Of a DNA stretch of 64,000 bases, positions 54,901-62,539 are shown one piece after another; position 1 is the stretch's first letter; every line of letters starts with the position of its first letter. The DNA is from Nostoc sp. HK-01. Lineage in GTDB: Bacteria > Cyanobacteriota > Cyanobacteriia > Cyanobacteriales > Nostocaceae. The stretch is from contig AP018318.1 of NCBI GenBank assembly GCA_003990705.1, forward strand, positions 4,467,501-4,531,500. Reading direction: 5' to 3'. Both the position numbers and the translations under genes were made by a program. Below the pieces are notes generated by a model. It had not been told where the DNA came from, did no database searches, and saw only the letters and a list, made by a program, of their open reading frames with translations.

Positions 54901-55173
54901 TATCGCCAAGTTAATATTGAAGCATTAATAGAGTTAGGCGCGATCGCATCTAAAAACCCTAGCTTGCAAATTGAAGAATATATTGTGTTAGATGTATTAA
55001 TCGGTCATGCTGTGCGCTTGGCGTGGTTAGATGCACACCCAGAACGCGGCGATCGCTATGATGAAGATAAAGCAAACGCGTGGCGATCTTTCTACAATAC
55101 TTCACCGCAAGATTGCGCGACTTATATTCTCAAAGCCTTCAGATTCTTGACACAATTTGTCAGAGAACATTAA
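51913..55173 (+). CDS. Phosphorylase kinase alpha/beta subunit-like GH15-related protein
   Basis: A 1086-residue soluble protein related over its full length to the regulatory alpha/beta subunits of eukaryotic glycogen phosphorylase kinase. The N-terminal (alpha/alpha)6 glycosidase-like domain (about 1-450) has DAWVRDNVYSILAVWGL, YELEHSVIKLMRGLL, DEWGHLQLDATSIF, WERGNKINHGSAELNASSVG and YEPWELKQFEHIECEWPLF. The C-terminal part has GYTGMSNLL, GGAINRVPKNFFQQVW and APEYRQVNIEALIELG, as in the eukaryotic protein, without the long phosphorylated insert. No kinase gamma subunit is nearby. It may bind or trim an alpha-glucan. Residues about 280-297 come from a repeat inserted in frame. ATG at 51913; the frame has ATG again two codons later. 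Confidence 0.85.
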   Translation: MSMKTATELQTRLEHYYQQIKTIILTRQNPITGLLPASTAITAHGDYTDAWVRDNVYSILAVWGLALAYRKVDEDKGRTYELEHSVIKLMRGLLFAMMRQAHKVEQFKHTQSPLDGLHAKYNTATGDIVVGDDEWGHLQLDATSIFILMLAQMTASGLPIIYTIDEVNFVQNLVYYIGRAYRTPDYGIWERGNKINHGSAELNASSVGMAKAALEAINELDLFGVRGSQASVIHVLPDEIARARSTLESLLPRESASKEIDAALLSIISYPAFAVENVDLRDSPKETLRDSPKETLRERTFNDIINKLQGKYGCKRFLRDGHQTVLEDNQRLHYEPWELKQFEHIECEWPLFFTYLLLDGLFRNDQQQVQQYQELLTSLLVERDGYYLLPELYYVPAENIEAEKLAPQSQPRLPNENIPLVWAQSLYFLGQMLSEGLLAVGDIDPLGRHLSIGKTREALVQIALLAEDDDLQAKLAVQGIETQTPKQVEPIQVRKAGELSTIYTQIGRNDKLGLTGRPVRRLRSLTTSRIFRICGETVVFLPSFLDAQQFYLTLDYHFLVDQIRSELAYIQQYWSDLGRPILTLMLTHTMLEIGAEALLELMQELKDGVCNGVRVKLGRLNQLMLTGAIQRIDFLQDAEFYQSAMQDAAPHCYYLAYHPGKSWRLGHTQEFQMECQTNLGFLLSALRASENLYEQIELLQTLTRLQGLEFDTGFAGPHTRVTVASLLDEVYTKAGDLGLWAVVRRAAGLLQMVDIGLSDAVTSILVRGKQIAVGRAYSEASLITVPMPHNEIAEKIKHFCREDIRDRVLTQEILLYLGTLIRSETELFQGLLTLRVGYLILLITSELAQELRATQDEAYEQLMELSPFEIKMRLRQVLTGYTGMSNLLRQQESLHVKQKESDIEWVVLPTIAEEIEVPAGGWRRFRQAGGAINRVPKNFFQQVWLLMKHCKGLVIGDKLERRNRLDSEVMLSEMTAGEKNFALRVEHLLNKIEAPEYRQVNIEALIELGAIASKNPSLQIEEYIVLDVLIGHAVRLAWLDAHPERGDRYDEDKANAWRSFYNTSPQDCATYILKAFRFLTQFVREH
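52751..52809 (+). repeat. In-frame dispersed repeat inside a coding sequence
   Basis: Two 24-bp units (52751-52774 and 52775-52798), each TACGCGATTCTCC-AAGGAGACGC with one C/T difference, followed by a third start TACGCGAACGC. They encode LRDSPKET twice. The motif TCTCC..GGAGA is a palindrome of the kind dispersed in spacers (see GGAGACTCCGAAGGAGACTTG near 22551). The length, a multiple of three, keeps the frame. Confidence 0.85.
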
Positions 55174-55205
55174 ACCCACATTTCACAAGTTTAGGGTTTA
55201 GGAAA

Positions 55206-55234
55206 GGGTGTAGGTATTCCAAACCCCTACACCC
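55206..55234. terminator. Hairpin between convergent genes, possible bidirectional terminator
   Basis: GGGTGTAGG (55206-55214) and CCTACACCC (55226-55234) pair over nine bases with an 11-nt loop, in the 78-bp gap between the two convergent stop codons. No strong U-run follows on either strand, so efficiency is doubtful. Confidence 0.4.
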
Positions 55235-55251
55235 AATCTTGATAAAATTAC

Positions 55252-55887
55252 TTATCGTAAATTAGCTGGTACTTCTTTGGGAACTACCCAATAGTAAATA
55301 GTCTTTCCATCTACCTGTAGTGTCTGTTGTGGTTTCCAGTCGCCCATATCAAAAGCGTGGGAAACAATTCTGGTACCCGGTTTGAGTTTTAATAGTTGGG
55401 GGCGGAGTCTTTGGTTAACTTCGGGTAATAGGTATAGTGTGATGACAGTCGCTTCACTTAAATCAGTTTTGAATAAATCTTGTTGACGAAACTGTACGCG
55501 GTCTGTTACTCCTGCTTTTTGAGCGTTGGCGTTAGCTTCTTGGATGCGTTCGGGATTAATATCTATACCTACGCCGCGTGTGCCATATTTTTGCGCGGCT
55601 GTCACAACAATTCGGCCATCACCACTACCCAGGTCATAAAGTATATCATTTTTACCTACCTTGGCCACTTGCAACATTGCATCAACGACAGGTTGTGGCG
55701 TGGGTACATAAGGAACATCACCAGGGCGTTCTTGAGGTTGAGTTGTTGTCGGTGCTTCAGTTTGAGCAGTTAAAACAGGCGGCTGCACTTCTGCTGCTGA
55801 GTCTTGTTGTTGGGCGGTGCATCCTGCAATTGCTAAAGTAGTGACACTCACACCTGTAATTAATGAAAGCAGAATTTTTTTCAACAT
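55252..55887 (-). CDS. Lipoprotein-signal class I SAM methyltransferase
   Basis: A 211-residue protein. The N-terminus is a lipoprotein signal: MLKKILLSLITGVS then LAIAGC with Cys23 as the lipid anchor, then a Gln/Thr/Pro-rich linker to about residue 58. The rest is a Rossmann methyltransferase: YDLGSGDGRIVVTAA (motif I), VGIDINPERIQEA (motif II), VQFRQQDLF (motif III) and VITLYLLPEVNQRL (motif IV). SAM is cytoplasmic, so an exported SAM enzyme is puzzling. The substrate is unknown. It is convergent with the 51913 gene. Confidence 0.8.
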   Translation of the reverse strand: MLKKILLSLITGVSVTTLAIAGCTAQQQDSAAEVQPPVLTAQTEAPTTTQPQERPGDVPYVPTPQPVVDAMLQVAKVGKNDILYDLGSGDGRIVVTAAQKYGTRGVGIDINPERIQEANANAQKAGVTDRVQFRQQDLFKTDLSEATVITLYLLPEVNQRLRPQLLKLKPGTRIVSHAFDMGDWKPQQTLQVDGKTIYYWVVPKEVPANLR

Positions 55888-55929
55888 GAATCTACTCCTA
55901 AAGCAAAAATAGGTGAATAATTGGATGAA

Positions 55930-57285
55930 TTACGCTCTACCTTGGCGGTAACGATTCCACAGCAATAGGGGAATACCTGCGGCTACGACTAAAACCCCCA
56001 CACCTGCGCCCACTCCGGTATACACCAAGCTGGAATAAAGTAAGTAGCCGCAAACTGCACAAAATAATAATGGTGTCAAGGGATAAAATGGGACGCGGAA
56101 TGGCCGTGTAATCTGCGGTTCTCGATTGCGTAGCACTAGCAGCGAGATACCTGACAGTAAAAAGAAAAACCAAAATATCGGGGCGGTATAGTCCACCATT
56201 GTTTCAAAGCCTTTGCGGGTGAACGTACCTAACAAAACCAATGCCAAGGCGATCGCAGCTTGCAATAATAAAGCATAACTAGGTGTGCTAGGACGTTGCC
56301 GCCAGTGTCCCATAAAACTGAAAATAGCAAAATCTTGTCCTAAAGCGTAATTAGTCCGCGCCCCAGTGAATAAAGTGGCGTTCAGTGCGCCCAAAGTGGA
56401 CACCGCAATCAACAAACTGATAAACCAAGCCCCTGGTTCACCCAAAAACGCCCGCATTAAATCAGCTGCTACGGCTTGGGAGTTGGACATATTTGCTAAC
56501 CCCAATCCCCGCAGATAAGCCAGATTAATTAGCAAGTAAATTACAGTAATTGTGCCAATACTCCAAAGAAGCGATCGCACAATATTCCGTTGACGATTTT
56601 GAATTTCGGCGGAAATATAAGCGGCTTCATTCCAACCACCATAAGACAACAAGACAAACACCATCGCTAGTCCCTAGGTTCCTGTTGAGGTAGATTCCAC
56701 AGCCGTGGAAGTATTTGGCGTAATAGTTAAGCCAATTAACACCACTAGCAACAAACCCAGGACTTTCGCCGCCGTGAGTAAGTTTTGCGTCCACTTACCT
56801 TGTTGTAAGCCGATGATATTTAACGCAGTTAATAATGCGATCGCAATTGCAGCATAAATCGAAGTTGAAAAGTTTCCTAACTGCCAAATTTGCGAAGCGT
56901 AGTCACCAAAAACAAACGCCAACAAAGCAATTGAGCCAGTTTGAATCACCGTCATTCGCGCCCAGGCAAATAAAAAGGCAACTTCTCGCCCAAAGGCACG
57001 TTTGAGATAATAATAAACTCCACCCACATCGGGATATGTTGTGGCTAACTCTGCGTAGCACAATGCACCCACCAGAGAAACCACACCACCAATGAACCAA
57101 AACAGCAGTACAGCAAAACTACTTCCTGCTTGGGTTGCTACTAAAGCAGGAGTTTCAAAAATTCCTGCACCAATTACAATACCGACAATCAACGCCACAG
57201 CATCTGATAGTGTCAGTGATGGCTTGGGTGCTGCTTCTGTAGTCGCTAAACCTTCAAGTAATTTGTACTTTTCATGTCTACTCAC
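55930..57285 (-). pseudogene. APC family amino-acid permease interrupted by one in-frame amber codon
   Basis: Read continuously from ATG 57285, the frame codes for a 451-residue permease of the amino acid-polyamine-organocation family with about 12 helices: LIVGIVIGAGIFETPALVA (helix 1), ELATTYPDVGGVYYYLKRAFG, and after the break MVFVLLSYGGWNEAAYISAE and ITRPFRVPFYPLTPL. A single TAG at 56674-56676 splits it after STSTGT; the frame goes on as GLAMVFVLL with no shift. The two halves (203 and 244 residues) each lack needed helices. This is a nonsense mutation, a sequencing error, or read-through. The substrate was probably an amino acid. Confidence 0.85.
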
Positions 57286-57415
57286 ATCGACTCCTGCTCG
57301 GTATTGAATGTAATGAGCAATGTTGTGAAAAAAATATCAATTACTTTTGATGGTGCAGGATAAATGTGACGAGAAAATGACAAATAGAGCCATCATCAAT
57401 ATTTTGGGAAAAACT

Positions 57416-57448
57416 AGATCCCCGACTTCTTTAAGAAGTCGGGGATCT
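57416..57448 (-). terminator. Strong hairpin after the sensor kinase gene
   Basis: AGATCCCCGACTTCTT and its partner AAGTCGGGGATCT form a 13-bp perfect stem, and on the minus strand GTTTTT follows. It lies 25 nt after the kinase stop codon (57473), fitting a terminator for the kinase-regulator operon. It is the same hairpin family as 17808-17840, with one compensated base pair (C-G here, A-T there). Confidence 0.7.
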
Positions 57449-57472
57449 AAAACTCTTGGTTCCTCTTCGCTA

Positions 57473-58750
57473 TTAAAGTGGCAATTTAATTTGAAATACA
57501 GAACCCTTATTTAGTTCGCTTTTTACACTCAGATGACCATTGTGTGCTTCAATAATTTGTTGAGCGATCGCTAATCCCAAACCAAAGCCATTCACAGAAT
57601 TTGTTTGGTGTTGTTCTACTCGATAAAATTGTTCAAAGATATGTGGTAAATCTGTCGTGGCAATTCCAATACCGTTATCTTCTACTTCAATAATCGCCTG
57701 ATTGTATTTTCTAAATAAACGTAACTCCACAACCCCACCAGCCGGAGTATACTTACAGGCATTACTTAATAAATTAATCACGGCTAAACAGATTAACTCA
57801 TCATCTAAACGCACCATAATTGGGGTTTTTAGTAAATCACTCTTGAGATTTAAATCTTTAGCCGCAGTCTTCACAGATGATGAGTTTAATAATTGCTGAA
57901 GCAATTCTCTCAAATCAACTTCTTTTAACGATTCCGGAGTTAAACGCCCTGTGCGGCGTGCTAGAAATAACAGATTTCCAATTAATGTATTCATTGATTT
58001 AGCTACTTCTGCAACTTTTTCTAGACGCAGATGTTTACTAGCACTATCTTCCATTGGTGCGAGTAAGCCAACTTGAGCATTACTCAAAATTGCCGCTAAA
58101 GGAGTGCGTAATTCATGGGAAGCATGGGCTGTAAAGCGTTCAAGTTGTCTGTAACTCAGTTGGATAGGTTGCATTGCTATGCCGCTGAGAAACCATCCTG
58201 TTAAACTGGTTATTCCTAAAGCAATGAATACCGTTGATATTAATAAGAATAAAAATTTATTGAGTAATTCTTGAACACGAGTCATAGGCATTGCCATTTG
58301 CAAATAGCCAATTAACTCACCTTGATACTGCACTGGTAAAGTAATTTCTCTTAACCAAATAGCTGGTAATGTAATATCTGAAGAATTAGTGAATTTTAAT
58401 GTCTGATAAGCAAATCTTGGGTTTAATTTTTTGTGAGGAACCTGACCAAAATAACGCTTTAGATTACCTTTGGTGTCATACCAACGAGCATAAATAATTT
58501 CACTATCTTCTGGTGGCGGGTTATTGCCTAAAACTGGTAAATTTTTGAGAAATACTCGTTTTTCTCCTTGATACTCTTTATACCGTACACTAGATGTGAT
58601 CACTCTCGCTTTTTTGTAGAGAATTAAATCTATAACTTCTAGTTGCTGAATTGATTCTTGATAATAAAGAATCCCAGCAAAAATTAAGAGAATACTGCCC
58701 ATTGAGAGAGTAAACCAACTAGCCAAGTTACGGCGGCTACGGTTGAACAT
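57473..58750 (-). CDS. Membrane sensor histidine kinase (RppB/NrsS-like)
   Basis: A 425-residue kinase. Two membrane helices (about 13-28 and 165-188) bound a periplasmic sensor of about 135 residues with no known fold visible. The HisKA box is HASHELRTPLAAILSNAQ, with ATPase boxes NLLSNACKYTPAGG, DNGIGIATTDLP and GFGLGLAIAQQI. It follows the response regulator gene by 19 bp, on the same strand. In the RppA/RppB (NrsR/NrsS) pair of Synechocystis the kinase senses nickel or redox state; similarity of layout suggests but does not prove the same signal. Confidence 0.88.
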   Translation of the reverse strand: MFNRSRRNLASWFTLSMGSILLIFAGILYYQESIQQLEVIDLILYKKARVITSSVRYKEYQGEKRVFLKNLPVLGNNPPPEDSEIIYARWYDTKGNLKRYFGQVPHKKLNPRFAYQTLKFTNSSDITLPAIWLREITLPVQYQGELIGYLQMAMPMTRVQELLNKFLFLLISTVFIALGITSLTGWFLSGIAMQPIQLSYRQLERFTAHASHELRTPLAAILSNAQVGLLAPMEDSASKHLRLEKVAEVAKSMNTLIGNLLFLARRTGRLTPESLKEVDLRELLQQLLNSSSVKTAAKDLNLKSDLLKTPIMVRLDDELICLAVINLLSNACKYTPAGGVVELRLFRKYNQAIIEVEDNGIGIATTDLPHIFEQFYRVEQHQTNSVNGFGLGLAIAQQIIEAHNGHLSVKSELNKGSVFQIKLPL

Positions 58751-58769
58751 GACTCAAAAAATTTAAAAG

Positions 58770-59450
58770 TTATTTTTTCTGATCTGGATTGAGACGATAG
58801 CCCATCCCATAAATAGTTTCTAGCCAGTCTGCTGCATCTAGCAACTGTAAACGTTGGCGCACACGCCTGACTAGGGCTGTTGTTGCGTTACTCTCTGGTT
58901 CACTACCCCATTCCCATAAAGCTTGTTCAATTTGATCGCGGCTTAAAACTTGATATGGATGACGCATCAAATATTCTAGTAACTGAAATTCGCGGGTAGA
59001 TAACTCTACCGTGGTTTCACCGCGTTCGACAATTAGGGTGGAAATGTGCAATTTTAGATCCGCAAGTTGGAGTTCTTCTCCTTGCCAAACAGGCGATCGC
59101 CTACCTAAAGCCCGCACTCTGGCTAATAATTCAAATAAATCTGTCGGTTTGACTAAATAATCATCTGCACCAGCATCTAAGCCTGTGACTTTTTCGCCTG
59201 TAGTATCTTTAGCCGTCAACATCAATACAGGTGCTGTTTTCCCTGCTTGGCGATATTGCCGACATAAATCTAAGCCACTAATTTCTGGTAGCATCCAGTC
59301 TAATATCAATAAATCATAGTCTCGTTGGGTAATTGCCCACTGAGCGATCGCACCGTTTTCTAAACCATCTACAATATGTCCAGCTTGAGACAATGCTGTT
59401 TGTAATGGTTCTAATTGGGCAGTGTCATCTTCTACCAGAAGTATTCGCAT
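58770..59450 (-). CDS. OmpR-family response regulator (RppA/NrsR-like)
   Basis: A 226-residue regulator: receiver MRILLVEDDTAQLEPLQTAL with Asp in LLILDWMLPEISG and Lys in DDYLVKPTDLFELL, then a winged helix with VELSTREFQLLEYLMRHPYQ, ATTALVRRVRQRLQ and IYGMGYRLNPDQ. It is the first gene of the operon with the sensor kinase. The closest type I know is cyanobacterial RppA/NrsR. It is also a paralog of the orphan regulator at 35620-36318 (shared LLILDWMLP and DAGADDYLVKP). Confidence 0.9.
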   Translation of the reverse strand: MRILLVEDDTAQLEPLQTALSQAGHIVDGLENGAIAQWAITQRDYDLLILDWMLPEISGLDLCRQYRQAGKTAPVLMLTAKDTTGEKVTGLDAGADDYLVKPTDLFELLARVRALGRRSPVWQGEELQLADLKLHISTLIVERGETTVELSTREFQLLEYLMRHPYQVLSRDQIEQALWEWGSEPESNATTALVRRVRQRLQLLDAADWLETIYGMGYRLNPDQKK

Positions 59451-59683
59451 TGTTAGCTAGTGTCAGTTTTTCCATGCTTGATTGTAGAAAATCTGACTCA
59501 GTAAAACTTCTGTCATCAGTGAGATTTTTAATAAGCTCAAGAATAAGCCACTGGTAATAGGTAACTTACAGCCAGGAACAGACAACAGGACAAAAATTTG
59601 TGTAATCAATTCTATCTGACTACTTATGGAAATTAACTCCTAACTTTGACTAACATAAAGCTGATTTGCTAAGGCTTTCTATG

Positions 59684-59720
59684 TAAAAAAATATCCCCCG
59701 TTTGCAAAAACAAACAGAGG
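59684..59720 (-). terminator. Intrinsic terminator of the DUF1232 gene
   Basis: On the minus strand CCTCTGTTTG pairs with CAAACGGGGG over ten bases (three G-U), with a 6-nt loop, followed by ATATTTTTTT. It begins 27 nt after the stop codon at 59747. Confidence 0.75.
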
Positions 59721-59746
59721 AGTGATGTATTTTTTTGTAAAAAAAA

Positions 59747-60073
59747 CTATTTAACGGAAACAGCATCAACATCAACGGTTTTTGCACCAGAAGCAGCATC
59801 TTCTGAAGTATAGACTGTATTAGCAGTATTTACAGTTGTCTCTACACCTTTACGTGCTTTCCAACCTTCAATTACTAACCCAGATACTTCAGTTACTAAC
59901 AGTGTCATGAGTAAAACATCATCAATTTCACCGACGATAGGAAAAATATCAGGAACAAGATCAATAGGACTGACAAAATAAACTAGTGTTCCTAAAATTA
60001 CCCACCAGCGATATTTTGGGTTACGAATCAAATTACGATACCAATTGTATACAGCCTCGATTGAAAATTTCAT
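59747..60073 (-). CDS. YkvA/DUF1232 family small membrane protein
   Basis: A 108-residue protein with the DUF1232 signature YRWWVILGTLVYFVSPIDLVPDIFP followed by GEIDDVLLMTLLVTE (split over about 23-63), two membrane segments, and a polar, Thr/Val/Asp-rich tail of 35 residues. The motif is here divided: SPIDLVPD, then DD. Function in the family is not known; membrane location is likely. ATG at 60073. A strong terminator follows. Confidence 0.85.
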   Translation of the reverse strand: MKFSIEAVYNWYRNLIRNPKYRWWVILGTLVYFVSPIDLVPDIFPIVGEIDDVLLMTLLVTEVSGLVIEGWKARKGVETTVNTANTVYTSEDAASGAKTVDVDAVSVK

Positions 60074-60291
60074 GTTTTAGCCCTCAATTTACCTTTTATT
60101 TTGACAAATTCTGTTGATAATTTCCGGTGGGAATAACCGCCCCAAATTAGTCTGGAAGACGCTACATCAGATTATCCGTAATTTATAAAAAGTAATTTTT
60201 ACTATAAATGTTGAGTTCGCTAGTACCTATGGGAATACTAACTCACGGAGTATAAATTTTAATCTATCCAATATTGGAGGATAGAAATTGA

Positions 60292-62469
60292 ATGAGTATA
60301 ACTGACTCTCGCAAAGTTAAAGCTTTTCCACTACAGCTGGTGCTGATTATTCCCTTTACCTTGCAAATATTTGGAGCCGTTGGTTTAGTTGGCTATCTGT
60401 CATTTAAAAATGGGCGACAAGCAGTCAATGACTTAGCAGATCAGTTAATGAATCGTACTAATACCATAGTACAACAACATCTGGATGCTTATTTATCTAT
60501 TCCCCACAAGGTAAATCAGATTAATGCCGATGCGATCGCAATGGGATTATTGAATGTACGCGATCGCCAAACTATAAGTAAGTATTTCTGGAAGGAAATG
60601 CAGGCCTACGATTTAACTTACATTGGTATGGCATTGACCACAGGTGAGGGGGTAGGTGCAGCCCGTTACGATGGCAAAACTGTCACAATTGACGATTGGA
60701 CGGCTAAACTACCCAACAATGGACGCAACTACGCCACCAATCAACAAGGCGATCGCCTCCGCATCAATAATTCTTTTGAATACAATAACTTCAAGGAAAA
60801 TTGGTATACAGAACCAATGAAAGCTGGTAAACCGATTTGGTCGCGCATTTACACTTGGAATTCTCCTAATGGTGCTTATATCACTGCTGCGACAGGTCGT
60901 CCAATATATGACGTAAATCAGCGTTTACTAGGAATGGTTGGTGCAGACATCCATTTATTGAAGTTAAGTGAATTTTTGCGGCGTTTGGATGTTAGCAATT
61001 TTGGACAGGTGTTTATTGTAGAACGAAATGGTATGTTAATTGCCAACTCTAGTAAACAAGAAACTTTTTTCGTAGTTAATGATGAAGTTAAGCGAATCAA
61101 AGCTACAGAAAGTACTGATCCAATAGTTAAAAATACTGCTAAATATATTGATCAAAAATTTCATGGATTCCAGTCAATTACTGAACAAAAAAAACTGGAA
61201 TTGAAACTTCTGAAGGAAACACAATTTTTATATGTCACTCCTTGGCGTGATCAATATGGACTTGATTGGTTAGTCATAGTGAGCGTGCCAGAAAATGCCT
61301 TTATGGCAAAAATTAGTGCCAATACTCAAATTACAATCTTGCTCTGTTTAGCTGCATTAGTTGTAGCAACAGTCGTCGGTTATTTCACTTCTAGCTGGGT
61401 AATACAGCCGATTTTGCGGATAAACCGTGCTAGTCAAGCAATGGCATCAGGTAACTTAAAACAAACCGTAAATATTGGACACATTGCAGAACTCAATACA
61501 CTAGCTCAATCTTTTAATTATATGGCAGAAGGATTACGGCAATCTTTTACTGCCTTAGAAAAAAGTAAAGCAGAATTAGAAGACCGAGTGGAAGAACGTA
61601 CTGCCGAACTAAAGACAGCATTAAGCGAATTAACCCGTACCCAGGCACAAGTAATTCAAAATGAAAAAATGTCGAGTCTTGGTCAATTAGTTGCAGGAGT
61701 TGCCCATGAAATTAATAATCCAGTAAATTTTATTCACGGTAATATTACTCATTTGAGCGAATACACTCAAAGTCTGGTTCAAATACTGCATCTTTACCAA
61801 GAATGCTATCCTGATGAAGACCCAAAAATCCAAGCACTAGCTGAAGAAATTGATTTAGATTTTTTGATAGCAGATTTAGATAAGATTCTGCCTTCTATGA
61901 AAATGGGAACTGAGCGAATTCGTAACATTGTGCTGTCATTGCGAAACTTTTCGCGTATGGATGAAGCGGATTTTAAAACAGTTGATATTCATGAAGGTAT
62001 TGAAAGTACATTATTAATTTTGCAATATCGCCTGAAAGAAAAGCCAGACTTTCCCGGAATTGAAGTTATTCGAGACTATGGGAATTTACCTCCAGTAGAA
62101 TCTTTTGCTGGACAGATGAATCAAGTTTTGATGAATATATTAGTAAATGCAATTGATGCTTTGGAAGAGTCATTTTTTAACAGTCAAAAGTCTACACCAG
62201 AAAAACCGCAAATTACTATTCGCACCTCAGCTATTGATGGCCAATGGGTAGAAATTGCGATCGCTGATAATGGAACAGGAATGCCAGAACAAGTAAAAAA
62301 CCGCATTTTTGACCCCTTCTTTACAACTAAGCCTGTGGGGAAAGGTACAGGTATGGGTATGGCGATTAGTTATCAAATTATTACCGAAAAGCATCACGGC
62401 AAGTTAGATTGTTTCTCTACTCCCGGCCAAGGAACTGAGTTTAGAATTCAAATTCCTGTAAAACAGTAG
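60292..62469 (+). CDS. Cache-domain sensor histidine kinase
   Basis: A 725-residue membrane kinase. Helix 1 is about 15-38, a double-Cache periplasmic sensor about 45-335 (with GAARYDGKTVTI, WYTEPMKAGKPIW and GVGAD-like GMVGADIHL), helix 2 about 345-368, HAMP about 370-425, a coiled coil (FTALEKSKAELEDRVEERTA), HisKA with His in VAGVAHEINNPVNFIHGN, and an ATPase (MNILVNAIDAL, DNGTGMPEQ, GTGMGMAISYQI). Such sensors bind small amino acids, amines or carboxylates. No response regulator is adjacent, so it is an orphan. Confidence 0.9.
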   Translation: MSITDSRKVKAFPLQLVLIIPFTLQIFGAVGLVGYLSFKNGRQAVNDLADQLMNRTNTIVQQHLDAYLSIPHKVNQINADAIAMGLLNVRDRQTISKYFWKEMQAYDLTYIGMALTTGEGVGAARYDGKTVTIDDWTAKLPNNGRNYATNQQGDRLRINNSFEYNNFKENWYTEPMKAGKPIWSRIYTWNSPNGAYITAATGRPIYDVNQRLLGMVGADIHLLKLSEFLRRLDVSNFGQVFIVERNGMLIANSSKQETFFVVNDEVKRIKATESTDPIVKNTAKYIDQKFHGFQSITEQKKLELKLLKETQFLYVTPWRDQYGLDWLVIVSVPENAFMAKISANTQITILLCLAALVVATVVGYFTSSWVIQPILRINRASQAMASGNLKQTVNIGHIAELNTLAQSFNYMAEGLRQSFTALEKSKAELEDRVEERTAELKTALSELTRTQAQVIQNEKMSSLGQLVAGVAHEINNPVNFIHGNITHLSEYTQSLVQILHLYQECYPDEDPKIQALAEEIDLDFLIADLDKILPSMKMGTERIRNIVLSLRNFSRMDEADFKTVDIHEGIESTLLILQYRLKEKPDFPGIEVIRDYGNLPPVESFAGQMNQVLMNILVNAIDALEESFFNSQKSTPEKPQITIRTSAIDGQWVEIAIADNGTGMPEQVKNRIFDPFFTTKPVGKGTGMGMAISYQIITEKHHGKLDCFSTPGQGTEFRIQIPVKQ

Positions 62470-62539
62470 TGCTAACAAAGTGCTGAGTGTAAACAATTAA
62501 GGATTGAGTTAGAGAAAACTCTTTCCCAATCCCTACACC

